Source: Ahniella affigens
GTDB taxonomy: Bacteria; Pseudomonadota; Gammaproteobacteria; Xanthomonadales; Ahniellaceae
Length of the DNA stretch: 64,000 bases
Reading direction: 5' to 3'
Assembly (NCBI RefSeq): GCF_003015185.1
Contig: NZ_CP027860.1
Location: 1,488,001 to 1,552,000 of the forward strand
Shown: positions 1 to 9,300 of the stretch, in pieces
Layout: each line of letters opens with the position of its first letter
How positions within the stretch are numbered: position 1 is the stretch's first letter
Program-made: the position numbers and the translations under genes
The notes under the pieces: generated by a model
Database searches by the model: none
Seen by the model: the letters and a program-made list of their open reading frames with translations, nothing else
Told to the model about the DNA's origin: nothing

Positions 1-22
1 TGGATCTGATCAAGGGGGCGCG

Positions 23-1834
23 ATGATCGTTCCCGACCATCAAGCCGCAAAGCGTGCGGCCCGCGAGTTGACCAAGAGGCAGCAATTGCAGGGCTTTGAG
101 CCGAGCAACTTGCACATATACCAGAACGAAAAAGGCAATCCCGAGTTCTGGCGCATTCGGATGAAGCATCCCGAGACAGGCGAGAAATTCATTCGGCCGA
201 TGTTCTGGAACGGCCGCACGTTCAAGCTCGGAGAGCCGCCAGCGTCTGGCAAGAAAAAGCCACTGTACCGATTGCCCGAACTGATCAAGGCCCCGAACGA
301 TTCGCCCGTGTTCATCACGGAAGGCGAGCAAAAAGTAGAAGCGTTGGAACGGCTCGGGCTGATCGCCACCACAAGCGGCGGATCAAGCAGCGCGGACGGT
401 GCCGACTGGACCCCGTTGCAGGGTAGAACGTGCATCGTGTGGCCCGATCACGACCCGGCGGGACGTACCTACGCCGATGCCGTTGCCACGATCCTGCTGG
501 CGCTGGGATGCGACGTGTCAGCGATCGATCCCGCACAAATTGGCGTGCGGGAAAAGGGCGACGTGATCGACTGGCTTGCTGATCACAACCAGGCCACGGC
601 GGCCGACGTGCTCGCCTTGCCACGGGTGGAGCAATGGCCGCCAAAGCTGGATGAGGGTTTGCCTAGCGTTGAACTGACTCGCGCGGACAAGATTCAAATT
701 CGACCGATCAACTGGGTTTGGCCCGGCTGGCTCGCACTGGGAAAGATCCATGTGCTTGCAGGTGCACCGGGCACGGGCAAGACCACGATTGCGCTCGCCA
801 TGGCTGCGGTCATCACTCGGGGCGGATGCTGGCCCGACGGGACACGCGCACAAGCTGGGGATGTAGTGATTTGGTCCGGCGAGGATTCGCCAGCCGATAC
901 GCTTGTGCCGCGCCTGAAAGCGGCGGGGGCAGACTTGGAGCGTGTCCTTTTCGTCGACACCATGAACGATCGCGAGCGGAAACGGCCATTTGATCCTGCT
1001 GCGGACATGCCCGCCCTGGAGCGTAAAGTCCGCGAGCACAAGCACGCCCGGTTGCTGATCCTGGATTCCATTGTCTCGGTGGTGCAAGGCGATTCGCACA
1101 AAAACGCCGAAGTTCGGAAGTCCATGCAACCCTTGGCCGATCTTGCCGAAGCAAGGTCGCTTGCCGTGCTCGGCATCTCGCATTTCAGCAAAGGCACTGC
1201 CGGCCGTGATCCGACCGAGCGCGTTACCGGGAGTCTCGCCTTTGCTGCAATGGCGCGCGTGGTCATGGCGACCGGCAAAGACCCGAATGCGTGCAACCAG
1301 GATGGGTGGCGTCTGCTGGTTCGAACCAAGTCGAACATCGGACCGGAAGACGGCGGCTTTCGCTATCGCCTAGACCAAACTCCGTTTGAGACAGCGGGGC
1401 AAGTTCTGAATGCATCGACTGTCCAATGGGGGGAACGGGTCATTGGTTCCGCCCGCGAGCTATTCAACGAAATCGAGGGAACCGATTCTGATCAGCAAGG
1501 CGAAGTGCGCGGCGCCGTCGAATGGCTACGCGATACCCTGAAAGCTGGCCCCACGCAAACGAAACAGCTTCGCGAACTCGCCAAAGAAGCCGGATTCGCT
1601 TGGCGAACGGTGCAGCGAGCGATGCACAAGGCGGGTGCAGAGTCCCGAAAGCCGGGATTCCAACAGCCCGCCGTTTGGCGCCTCAAGTTGGACAGTCGCG
1701 CCACAATCGCGCCATCTGCGCCAAGTTCTGAGAATGGCGCGATTGGCGCGACTGCCGAGGAAGTGGCGCAACTGGTCGACCCATTCGGCGACGATGGCGA
1801 CTCATCCACTGACCGGGAGCGCTTCGAGCTATGA
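23..1834 (+). CDS. Toprim / RepA-like P-loop primase-helicase of a mobile element
   Basis: The 603-residue protein has a Toprim-like region (ITEGEQKVEAL, Glu100; WPDHDPAG, Asp142/Asp144). It is followed by a RecA/RepA-type ATPase with Walker A GAPGTGKT (247-254) and Walker B LLILD (344-348). The last about 90 residues resemble a winged helix (TQTKQLRELAKEAGFAWRTV). This order is typical of phage, satellite and ICE replication proteins that prime DNA and load or act as a helicase. The ATG at 23 follows a strong GGGGG ribosome site. The stop codon overlaps the next start (ATGA), so translation is probably coupled. It most likely acts in replication of element 1. Family assignment is confident; the exact biochemical activity is inferred. 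Confidence 0.85.
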   Translation: MIVPDHQAAKRAARELTKRQQLQGFEPSNLHIYQNEKGNPEFWRIRMKHPETGEKFIRPMFWNGRTFKLGEPPASGKKKPLYRLPELIKAPNDSPVFITEGEQKVEALERLGLIATTSGGSSSADGADWTPLQGRTCIVWPDHDPAGRTYADAVATILLALGCDVSAIDPAQIGVREKGDVIDWLADHNQATAADVLALPRVEQWPPKLDEGLPSVELTRADKIQIRPINWVWPGWLALGKIHVLAGAPGTGKTTIALAMAAVITRGGCWPDGTRAQAGDVVIWSGEDSPADTLVPRLKAAGADLERVLFVDTMNDRERKRPFDPAADMPALERKVREHKHARLLILDSIVSVVQGDSHKNAEVRKSMQPLADLAEARSLAVLGISHFSKGTAGRDPTERVTGSLAFAAMARVVMATGKDPNACNQDGWRLLVRTKSNIGPEDGGFRYRLDQTPFETAGQVLNASTVQWGERVIGSARELFNEIEGTDSDQQGEVRGAVEWLRDTLKAGPTQTKQLRELAKEAGFAWRTVQRAMHKAGAESRKPGFQQPAVWRLKLDSRATIAPSAPSSENGAIGATAEEVAQLVDPFGDDGDSSTDRERFEL

Positions 1835-2166
1835 GCGCAGAAGCATTGCTGAATGAACTGCGGCAGGCCGGCGCGCGTGTTGGTGTGCGGAATGGTCGAC
1901 TGACGATCGACGCCCCGGCCGGGTTGATATCGCCCGAAGTTCGGTGCCGACTCACGGAGAGCAAAGCCGAATTATTGATGCTGCTGGCGCCAAGACTCCC
2001 GACTCTTTGCGCCATGCAATTCAGTTTGCATGGCGACCCGCCCGACACATGGCACACCGCCCTTGGCCAAGATGCAGGCGAACTGATCACTGATCTACGG
2101 GAGCGCTACCAGACCCGCCTTGCTGGCGTTCGGAGCGCCCCACAAACGAAGCGAGAGCAACCATGA
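1831..2166 (+). CDS. Small protein with TubC-N-like docking domain
   Basis: The protein has 111 residues. The first about 50 (LLNELRQAGARVGVRNGRL, then DAPAGLISPEV and SKAELLMLL) match the pattern of TubC N-terminal docking domains. These are short helix-hairpin modules that also occur as free-standing proteins in mobile elements. The rest has no motif I recognise. The start overlaps the primase-helicase stop and its own stop overlaps the next start (ATGA both times), so the three genes form one translationally coupled unit. Its role in the element is unknown; an adaptor or partner for the upstream replication protein is only a guess. Confidence 0.7.
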   Translation: MSAEALLNELRQAGARVGVRNGRLTIDAPAGLISPEVRCRLTESKAELLMLLAPRLPTLCAMQFSLHGDPPDTWHTALGQDAGELITDLRERYQTRLAGVRSAPQTKREQP

Positions 2167-2570
2167 CAAGTAAGACTGATTCGGCATCGATCGATTCAAA
2201 TCACCCCAAATCCGCGTTTTCTGACGCATTGCGCGCGCGCCCGCGCGCGTATGACTTCGGTAGCGGCCTGGAGCGCAGACTTTTCCGCCACATTCCGCCT
2301 ATATCCGAGCAGGTGCCTAAGCGGCCGGCCACTAGACCGAAATGCGGCGCAAAGCGTCATAGAGACGGGCAGCCTTGCCAAGCCATGGCGGAGCCCGGGA
2401 AAAAGCGGTGTCGGTTTCATGGTGGGCGTGCGACCGGACCCAAAACGCAATCTGGCAAGGTTCGGGCGCTGACCAATCTGCGGCAGTTCGCTACGTCAGA
2501 AGACGAGGTTTCTAAATTGCCGATACAGACCTGTGTCGCCAAAACCCGAAACGCCGTTACCCTTGAGTAA
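2163..2570 (+). CDS. HGGxxTGPKT-motif small protein
   Basis: The protein has 135 residues. A Cys/His cluster (CGAKRHRDGQPCQ, then KKRCRFHGG) runs into HGGRATGPKTQSGKVRA. This is the signature of small 'HGGxTGPkT' proteins common in phages and integrated elements, possibly a compact zinc-binding fold. The function is not established as far as I know. The last about 25 residues (nt 2496-2570) overlap tail-to-tail with the convergent nuclease gene, and the DNA there shifts to lower GC. The original 3' end may therefore have been replaced when the nuclease gene was acquired. The start is coupled to the preceding gene (ATGA). Confidence 0.75.
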   Translation: MTSKTDSASIDSNHPKSAFSDALRARPRAYDFGSGLERRLFRHIPPISEQVPKRPATRPKCGAKRHRDGQPCQAMAEPGKKRCRFHGGRATGPKTQSGKVRALTNLRQFATSEDEVSKLPIQTCVAKTRNAVTLE

Positions 2571-3956
2571 TTCATTTCTCTTTGTTGCGAAATCAAGAAG
2601 ATCCGCATCTTCAAGCACCAGTACAAACCCTCGCTGGTCGGTAGCCGCGTCTTTGCAACGCTTGATTAGGAGCTCGCGGTTCTCGATGGATCGCACGACG
2701 AGGAGTCCGACCTGGCCTCGGGAGGGTGAGAACCTGCCCGTAAGCTGGTCAAGCTCCGGGTTTCCGATTTCTTTACCGTAGTTCTTGCATTCAACGAAGA
2801 TGTGCGGCGCTGGATACTTTTGTGCGAGCCAATAGAAAAAACCCTCTTTTGCAGCATTTACGTAAGTGATGTCGATTCGCTTCCTGCCTTCATGAAGCGG
2901 CGACTGCTTGATAGGTGAACACAGCGACGGATACAAGACCGCCGTCAAGAGTTTCTCGATTGCGTCCTCGTAGGCTTGCGCTTGATCCTTGCCGGGTTTC
3001 AGTGCTCTTACATTTTCAACAAGCTTTACAAAATTTGGAACAGGGACGTTTTCGATTTCGGCAAATGCGCTATGGTCGAGAGGACGCGATCGATCTCGTC
3101 GCTTGTCCTGACGGAATTTCGTCAATGCTTCAGGATGCTCGATAGTGGCCTTGGCTGCTGCCAGTTTGTCATTGCCGTACCGGTCAGCTAAGTCCTTCTT
3201 GTATACGCGTCTTCCTCCCTTATTCTTCTTGCTTTTCAACACTCGAACTAAGTCAGAGTTGATGGATAGGTGGTGCTGCTGCAGAGTCGGCAAGAGGTAA
3301 TGTTGATAGAATTGACCGAATCTATAGGATTGTTGCGCACGAACAATTATCTTCGGGAGGAGAATCAAAGGCCCTGCCTTCGTGACAGGCAGTCGGATTA
3401 AGGTTGAGCTCCATTCCTTCTCTTTCGAGTCCCATAGAGGGCCAGAGTTGACTTCGGCTTCAAGTTTGATTCCGTAGTAGTTGCAGGCTTGCTGTGTGTA
3501 AGCAATCAAGGGTCGGCGTATGATATTGCACACAGCATCGGATAATTTGTCCGGGCCAATTCCATCCACAAAAAGCACAGAGTCTTCCAAATCCTCCAAC
3601 AGGGCAGTCTCGGCCGCTTTGCTCCTCACGAGAGACTTCCAAATATCTTCGGCTGAAACCTTTCCGAGCGCCCTCCCTCTGGACTCATGCTTGGAGAAGC
3701 CGATGTGAAATTCGTTTCTCTCGTTAAGACATGCTAGAAGGCCCTTTGCCCGGTCGTGATCGGCGGAACGAATCGCCTTCAGGACTTCTTGGAAGTAGTC
3801 TTGCAGCAAATGAACACAATCCTGACCCCACTCAGTTTCCAAAGACCGTATCGCTACCGGATCTACAAAGACAGGTAAATCGCGATTTACGTTTACATCA
3901 AGAAAATCTAAAGACTCTTGATCTCTATTCAGCCTAAAGTGTCGCGAAACTCTCAT
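2496..3956 (-). CDS. PD-(D/E)xK nuclease-like protein, probable element cargo
   Basis: The protein has 486 residues. The ATG at 3956 was chosen because a strong GGGGGA ribosome site precedes it; the frame is open further upstream. The C-terminal third contains RKRIDITY (Asp about 362) and IFVECKNYGKE (Glu about 389, Lys about 391), followed by LDQLTGRF. This fits the D...ExK core of restriction-endonuclease-like nucleases. The N-terminal 330 residues match nothing I recognise; they contain a basic linker (KSKKNKGGRRVYKK). The gene is AT-richer than its neighbours, stands alone and opposite to the replication genes, and sits next to the element end. This is the usual cargo position. An anti-phage role is inferred, not shown. 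Confidence 0.75.
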   Translation of the reverse strand: MRVSRHFRLNRDQESLDFLDVNVNRDLPVFVDPVAIRSLETEWGQDCVHLLQDYFQEVLKAIRSADHDRAKGLLACLNERNEFHIGFSKHESRGRALGKVSAEDIWKSLVRSKAAETALLEDLEDSVLFVDGIGPDKLSDAVCNIIRRPLIAYTQQACNYYGIKLEAEVNSGPLWDSKEKEWSSTLIRLPVTKAGPLILLPKIIVRAQQSYRFGQFYQHYLLPTLQQHHLSINSDLVRVLKSKKNKGGRRVYKKDLADRYGNDKLAAAKATIEHPEALTKFRQDKRRDRSRPLDHSAFAEIENVPVPNFVKLVENVRALKPGKDQAQAYEDAIEKLLTAVLYPSLCSPIKQSPLHEGRKRIDITYVNAAKEGFFYWLAQKYPAPHIFVECKNYGKEIGNPELDQLTGRFSPSRGQVGLLVVRSIENRELLIKRCKDAATDQRGFVLVLEDADLLDFATKRNELLKGNGVSGFGDTGLYRQFRNLVF

Positions 3957-4048
3957 TTTTCCCCCAATACCGCAATCAAGAAAAAGGCGTCCTCGTGAGT
4001 TTATAGTGAGGACGCAGCTTGTAGGCAACTATCCAAGTGCCACACCGC

Positions 4049-4070
4049 TGGGGGTATATCTGGGGGTATA
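4049..4070. promoter_or_regulatory. Paired TGGGGGTATA direct repeats (putative integrase arm sites)
   Basis: Two copies of TGGGGGTATA start at 4049 and 4061, exactly 12 bp apart, about 50-70 bp inside the element end. The same octamer TGGGGGTA (or TACCCCCA) occurs in 12-bp-spaced pairs at both ends of the element at 22215-28287. Arm-type binding sites of a tyrosine integrase are the simplest reading. Confidence 0.6.
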
Positions 4071-4120
4071 GCTTAGGTCCAGTATGGCGGGTGCTCTTTA
4101 TATTATGAGAGTTTCGGCGT

Positions 4121-4146
4121 TTGTTCGATTCCGGCTCCGGGCACCA
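4121..4146 (+). other. Attachment-site remnant: duplicated tRNA 3' end (tRNA-Phe-like)
   Basis: The sequence has a T-loop TTCGATT, a 5-nt stem half, a 7-nt acceptor half TCCGGGC and ACCA. This is the 3' part of a tRNA without any 5' part. An acceptor starting GCCCGGA would pair with it, as in bacterial tRNA-Phe(GAA). It marks the distal end of element 1. The extent of the duplication cannot be set because the partner copy is outside the window. Confidence 0.6.
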
Positions 4147-4174
4147 CAAGACCGCATTGTTGTCGGTCTTGTCT
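4147..4174 (+). terminator. Hairpin after the tRNA-end remnant
   Basis: CAAGACCG (4147-4154) pairs with CGGTCTTG (4164-4171) over a 9-nt loop, followed by TCTC. It directly follows the duplicated tRNA CCA end, so it is probably the original terminator of the target tRNA gene. Confidence 0.5.
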
Positions 4175-4257
4175 CGCTGCGGTGTTACGCAGCCAGCGAC
4201 CCAATTCTGTGTTGCAGTCGACGGGCAACGGTGTGTGTCTTGCGGCACACTCTGGGC

Positions 4258-4668
4258 ATGACGTCGGTACGTGCTTCTTCTTTCAGTTTCATTTTGCCTG
4301 GGCTGCTCAGCGTGTTGCTGATGCCGGTTGGCGAGACATGGGCGGGCGAATGTCCGGTCGATCACTGCGTTCGCATCGTGGGCAACACCTATGTGCCGCA
4401 GCAGCTCGATATCTACGTCGGGCAAACGGTGCAGTTTGATTACTCTGGGGCGCATCCATTTCGGCAGGTGCGTACCGCTACCGGTACGACGCCGTTTACG
4501 CCCGATCCGCTGCTCTGCGACGACATTTCGGTGACATTGCCGGATTGTCGAAAAACGTTCATCGAGCCGGGCGATTTCTTTTACATCTGCGTGGTGCACG
4601 CGTTCATGGACATGCGGGGCTCGGTGCGTGTGCAAGACCCGGTGATTGTTCGGGATAGCTTCGAGTAA
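4258..4668 (+). CDS. Secreted plastocyanin-like cupredoxin
   Basis: The protein has 136 residues. The ATG at 4258 was chosen because a signal peptide follows it (hydrophobic SFILPGLLSVLLMPV, cleavage near TWAG). The mature part reads as a small cupredoxin. VGQTVQFDYSGAHPF gives a first His ligand, and YICVVHAFMDMRG supplies the Cys-x2-His-x3-Met set of a type 1 copper site. It is probably a periplasmic or surface electron-transfer or copper-binding protein. The partner is unknown; no redox neighbour is visible. The C-terminus VIVRDSFE resembles the (D/N)GFE tail of another secreted protein in this window. It is the first chromosomal gene after element 1. Confidence 0.8.
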   Translation: MTSVRASSFSFILPGLLSVLLMPVGETWAGECPVDHCVRIVGNTYVPQQLDIYVGQTVQFDYSGAHPFRQVRTATGTTPFTPDPLLCDDISVTLPDCRKTFIEPGDFFYICVVHAFMDMRGSVRVQDPVIVRDSFE

Positions 4669-4741
4669 GTGAGCCCAAATCGCGGTGAACCCACACGCGG
4701 CATTTGCCGGCCTGGTTCCGGGCGCACACGATCGGACTGAT

Positions 4742-5044
4742 TCAATCCGAGTCGTCGTCCGAGTTGTTCGGTACGAGCTTGCCAGTAGCCGGGATGCCAC
4801 CGCCCGCGGCAGTCTTTGCCTTATTCGCAGCCGCCCGTTCGCGTATGGCGGCCAGTTCTTTCGGGCTCAGTATCGTCACTACCGGTGGCGCGCTTGAGGC
4901 GATTTTTGCTTGCGCGAAAGCGAACACGCTGATCAGGCCAAACAGGAAGATGCCAAGCAGGCACAGGCCGAGCACCGTCGGGTTGCTGCTGACGAACAGC
5001 ATGACCACACAAAAAACCGTTGCAGCAAGGCTCAAATAGCGCAT
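4742..5044 (-). CDS. Small membrane protein of unknown function
   Basis: The protein has about 100 residues when started at ATG 5044. Two hydrophobic segments (LSLAATVFCVVMLFV and VLGLCLLGIFLFGLISVFAF) form a helical hairpin in the inner membrane. A charged C-terminal tail follows (SPKELAAIRERAAANKAK...NNSDDDSD). The frame is open further upstream, but a start there would run into the GAF gene, which ends at 5106. The gene lies 61 bp downstream of the GAF gene on the same strand, so the two are probably co-transcribed. I do not recognise the family. Confidence 0.6.
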   Translation of the reverse strand: MRYLSLAATVFCVVMLFVSSNPTVLGLCLLGIFLFGLISVFAFAQAKIASSAPPVVTILSPKELAAIRERAAANKAKTAAGGGIPATGKLVPNNSDDDSD

Positions 5045-5105
5045 GGGATTGGAGACTCGTCCGGAAAGGGAATCGGGCTTGGGGCGGCGTAGCGGCAGAT
5101 AACGA

Positions 5106-5630
5106 TCATGATCGTCGCTGCTGTAGTTCGGTGAGGCGATCGGCCAGCAGTGCCGCCATTTGGCGCAACAGGCGCTCATGATGGTCGGTAAAGAAGCGGG
5201 CCAACGTGTGCTCGCTGTCAATCACGCCAAGCACGTCGTCGGTCCGTAAAATCGGCACGGCGAGTTCGGACAGGCGTTGATCGTCGTCGAGGACGTAGCG
5301 GCTATCGAGTCGGGTGTCGTCAACTCGAATCAACAATCGGTTGGCGGCGGCGTTGCCGACAATGCCCTGGGCGAAGCGCAGCGTGATGGCATTCTCGATC
5401 AAACCCGTGGCTTTCAGCTTGGGGCCAAAGGCGGCGACCTGGGTCAGCGTCTGACCATCGGGATTCGTCAGATACACCACGCAATCTTCCAGCCCGAGCG
5501 CGGCAATGGCCTGCGAGGTCAGTGCCCAGGCGGCCTCGCGCGGCGACTGCGACTTTCGCAGCAGCACCAGGAGCTGGGTCAGTGCGGCCTCGGCGGCGGC
5601 GTCAATTTGAATCGGAATGGCAGCGGTCAT
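5106..5630 (-). CDS. GAF-domain protein
   Basis: The protein has 174 residues. After an N-terminal helix (TQLLVLLRKSQSPREAAWAL), the rest follows a GAF domain. Recognisable parts are the ALGLEDCVVYL strand, the FAQGIVGNAAANR helix, RVDDTRLDSRYV, then ELAVPILRTDDVLGVIDSEH and a C-terminal helix. Free-standing GAF proteins bind small ligands or act as redox sensors; no output domain is present. A small membrane protein gene follows in the same direction. Regulation and ligand cannot be read from the sequence. Confidence 0.75.
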   Translation of the reverse strand: MTAAIPIQIDAAAEAALTQLLVLLRKSQSPREAAWALTSQAIAALGLEDCVVYLTNPDGQTLTQVAAFGPKLKATGLIENAITLRFAQGIVGNAAANRLLIRVDDTRLDSRYVLDDDQRLSELAVPILRTDDVLGVIDSEHTLARFFTDHHERLLRQMAALLADRLTELQQRRS

Positions 5631-5946
5631 CAGGGGGTGGCTGGCGGGCGCCGTTGCACTTTATTGCAACCGGATCGGCGCTTCCAGACGGCTTGGTCAC
5701 AGTCCGACAAGCGGCGTTTCGGGAGGATTGTCCGGCGACCGGCCACACCGGATGGCGTTCTGGAGCAACGCCCGAACCAACAATGGGCGTCCGTTCGAAT
5801 CGCCCTGGTGGGCCGGGGCGCTAGAATATGGCGGCCGCCGGTCCGGGCTGGCGCGGACGAGCTTTAGCCCATTGCCAATTGGTGCTGGGTTCTCGCAAGT
5901 TCGGGCGCCGCGCGCCGTGCCCCTTTTCTGCATCAGAGGTTTGTTC
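5631..5946. other. Divergent intergenic region, no gene seen
   Basis: This 316-bp GC-rich region lies between the GAF gene (minus) and the small membrane protein gene (plus). It must hold both promoters, but I see no convincing -35/-10 pair, repeat or RNA. Confidence 0.5.
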
Positions 5947-6354
5947 ATGCTCGCTGCCTTGCCCTTGCTCGCCATTGCCATCCTGATCGCCAATGGGCTC
6001 GCCTTTCTCGGCGATGTCGCCATGACACAAGTGATGTTTGCGCTGCCGCTCCCGTCTGGCACCGCGCTCGCGCTGACGGTGGGCGATGGACTCGTGCTGC
6101 TCGGCTTGGTGCTGCTCTATGTCGAGTTGTTCAAAGCCACCCGGACGAGCACCAGCACCATTCTCGACCATGCGTTGTCGCTGGCGGTGTTCATTGTTGC
6201 GCTCGTCGAGTTCCTGATAGTGCCGCGTTTTGGGCAGGGAACGTTCTTGGCACTGACGGTCATGTGCCTGATCGATGTCATCGCCGGCTTTACCGTGACG
6301 ATTTCGGCGGCCCGCCGGGATTTTGGTCCGATTCGCGAAGAGCGGGCGGGGTGA
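5947..6354 (+). CDS. Four-helix integral membrane protein, unknown function
   Basis: The protein has 135 residues. The ATG at 5947 starts a first membrane helix (LAALPLLAIAILIANGLAFL). Three more follow (TALALTVGDGLVLLGLVLLYV, ALSLAVFIVALVEFLIV, FLALTVMCLIDVIAGFTVTI) and the tail is a short cytoplasmic FGPIREERAG. The compact four-helix layout resembles small uncharacterised inner-membrane proteins, but I do not recognise the family with certainty. The next gene, an outer-surface lipoprotein, starts 3 nt after this stop, so the pair is likely translated from one transcript. Confidence 0.65.
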   Translation: MLAALPLLAIAILIANGLAFLGDVAMTQVMFALPLPSGTALALTVGDGLVLLGLVLLYVELFKATRTSTSTILDHALSLAVFIVALVEFLIVPRFGQGTFLALTVMCLIDVIAGFTVTISAARRDFGPIREERAG

Positions 6355-6356
6355 TC

Positions 6357-9300
6357 ATGATGCGCCGCGCCGATGCTGACCAATGCCCTGTGCCGTCGGG
6401 CCTGACCAAGCTCCGGACCTTGCTGTGGATCGGCGTGTGCGGCCTTTCTGCCTGCGCCCACACCCCCAAGCCGGATGCCGACGGTGCTGGTGCGAATAGC
6501 GCCGTGCGATCCCCTGCGCCGGTAACAGCTACCGCGGATCTGGGTCAGCCGATGTCGGTGCAGACCGAGGCGCTGGCTGTGCAGCAGAGCAATGGCTCGG
6601 CCCAGTACCAACGCCTGTTTCCGGCGCGCACCGATACCCAGCCGCAGTTCCAGGTGCCCCATGCCCGCTGGCCCGTGTTGCCGGGCACGCGCGGGCGCGG
6701 CAATGCTTCGGCACCGGAGCGCGTGCAGGGCGGCGGCGCGGCAGTTGCTGAGGCAACGGCTGGTTCGCCTTCAGATCGTCCAACCGCGGTGGGTGACGCC
6801 GCCAAGATCGTCGGCAGCATCGCGCCAAAATTCGACAGTATTGCGTTTGACGACAACGGCACGTTGAACGATGGCTTTCGCTTTATTCCGGCCGACGCGC
6901 ACGCGGCAGCCGGACCGAACCACGTCGTGGCGGTCAGTAACGTCACGCTGAAGATTCATCGAAAGTCGGACGGTCAGGTGCAATTGCAGACGGGCCTGCA
7001 AGACTTTTTCGCGGGCCTTGGCAGCCAGCGGCCGTCTACCTACACGTTTGATCCACGGGTCCTGTTCGACCCCTTCGAGAATCGTTTTGTCGTGCTGACG
7101 CTCGAAGTGCTGAGTCAGGCCAATGGTGATGCGACCGATAGTTCGTTCTTGTTTGTCGCAGTCAGCGACGACGCCGATCCGAACGGGGTCTGGCGCATGG
7201 CGCGAATCAACACCAAGCTGACGATCTCAAGCACGCCCGGCTGGCTCGACTATCCCGGTTTCGGTATTGATGAGGATGCGTTGTATGTGACCGGAAACTA
7301 CTTCGATTTCACGGTCGGCAATTACCTCGATTCGCGCCTCTGGATTCTCAACAAGGGCGTCAGCGGGGGCCTTTACAGCGGCGGTACGGTGGTCGCTCGG
7401 CAGTTTGATCCAGAGCCAACGTTGGCCGACAGCGCACCGGTCATGCCGGCGCGCATGCTGAGCGCCGGACCCGGAACCGTCGGTACGTGGCTGGCGGCCT
7501 ATTCGGGCTTTGCCACGACGGGCGGCGTCGAGCAGATCAATACGATCCGCATCGACAATCCGCTGAATACGTCGCCAACCTTTACGTCGGCATTGGAAAA
7601 CGTCGCGGACATCGATCAGAGTTTCACGGTCGATTTTCCGAACGCGCCGCAGCCGGGTTCTGTGGCGGGGCTCGATCCGGGAGACCGGAGAATGCTCGAC
7701 GTGGTCTGGCACAACAACCGGCTCAGCATGGTGTTCAATGTGCTGCCGCCGGCATCGCAGTCCAATGCCAACCAAAACACGGCGTACTGGTTGCAACTCG
7801 ACACGAGCGTGCTGAACAACTTGTCGGTGGCGCAGCGCGGCCAGATTGGCGGCGAGGATCTGGGCAGCAGCGTCCACACGTTCTATCCGTCGATTGCGAC
7901 GAACCAGTTCGGCCACTTGGCCATCAGCTTTGCGGCGTCCAGTACCAACTTGAATCCTGGTGCCTACGTGGTCACCCGCCGACCGACCGATAGCAACAAC
8001 ACGGTATCCAGCAGCCAGACGCTGCGGGCCGGCCTGGATACGTATCTGCGCACGTTTGGAGGCAATCGGAACCGCTGGGGCGATTATTCGGCGACGATGG
8101 TGGACCCGACCGATCAATGCTTTTGGTCATTCAACCTTTGGTCGAACACGAACGGTACCGTGATTTCTGGCGAGGATGGGCGCTGGTCGACCACTGCGGG
8201 GCGGCTTTGCACTTGCGAAGGCACCGAGAGTACGGGCGACGGCGACTTCGATGGCTGGTGCAACAGCCTGGACAATTGCGATCTGATCAGCAATCGCGAT
8301 CAACTGGACCCAGACAGCGATACCGTTGGCACGGCGTGCGACAACTGCCCGAACGCAGCCAACACCAATCAGGCCGACGGCGACAATGATCAAGTGGGTA
8401 CGGTCTGCGACAACTGTTCTACCGTTGCCAACACCAATCAGGCCAACGCCGATGCCGATGCGCGCGGCGATGTCTGCGACAACTGCGTCAATGTCGCCAA
8501 TAACGATCAGATCAATAGTGATGCCGATTCAGTTGGCGATGCGTGCGACAACTGCCGCCTGATCAGCAATCAGAATCAGTCCAACCTGGATTTCGATCAG
8601 CTGGGCGACGCCTGCGACAACTGCCCCTTTGCCGCGAACAACGATCAATTGAACAGCGATACGGATGGGCTGGGGAATGCCTGTGACAACTGCCCACTGG
8701 TGACCAATCAGAGCCAGATCAATAGCGACAGCGACCTGCTCGGCGATGCCTGCGACAATTGCATCAGCGTCGCCAACGCGAGCCAGACTAATTCCGACAG
8801 TGATTTGCTGGGCGATGCGTGCGACAACTGCGATTTGATCAGCAATCCCGATCAGGCCGATGGGGACGGTGACCTCGTTGGCACGGCTTGCGACAACTGC
8901 CCGGCGGCAGGCAATACCAATCAGACCAACAGCGATGGCGACCCGCTTGGCGATGTCTGCGACAACTGCGTGACGGTCACCAATCCGGATCAGCTGAATA
9001 CTGATATGGACAGCCTGGGCGATGCGTGCGATGGCGACGACGACAACGACGCGGTGCCCGACGGCACTGACAATTGCCCATTGGTGCCCAATCTCAACCA
9101 AACGAATACCGACGGCGCGAACGACGGCGGCGATGCCTGCGACCCGGATGACGACAATGACACCGTGCTGGATGGCGTCGACAACTGCCCGCTGATCGTC
9201 AATCTGAACCAGGCCAATGCCGATGGCGACGCGCTTGGTGATGTCTGCGACCCGGATGACGACAATGATGGCTTCCAAGACGCCAGCGACAACTGCCCCC

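Larger units (their letters stand above)
1..4146. mobile_element. Right part of an integrated element (element 1), left end outside the window
   Basis: This stretch holds a primase-helicase, two small ATGA-coupled genes and a lower-GC nuclease gene. It ends in paired TGGGGGTATA sites (4049-4070) and a partial tRNA 3' end (4121-4146), after which ordinary chromosomal genes begin. This is the usual organisation of a tRNA-integrated element whose duplicated tRNA end marks the distal boundary. The intact tRNA and integrase would be to the left, outside the window. The arm-site motif is the same as in the complete element at 22215-28287, which suggests related integrases. The boundary is inferred; the other att copy is not visible. 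Confidence 0.7.
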
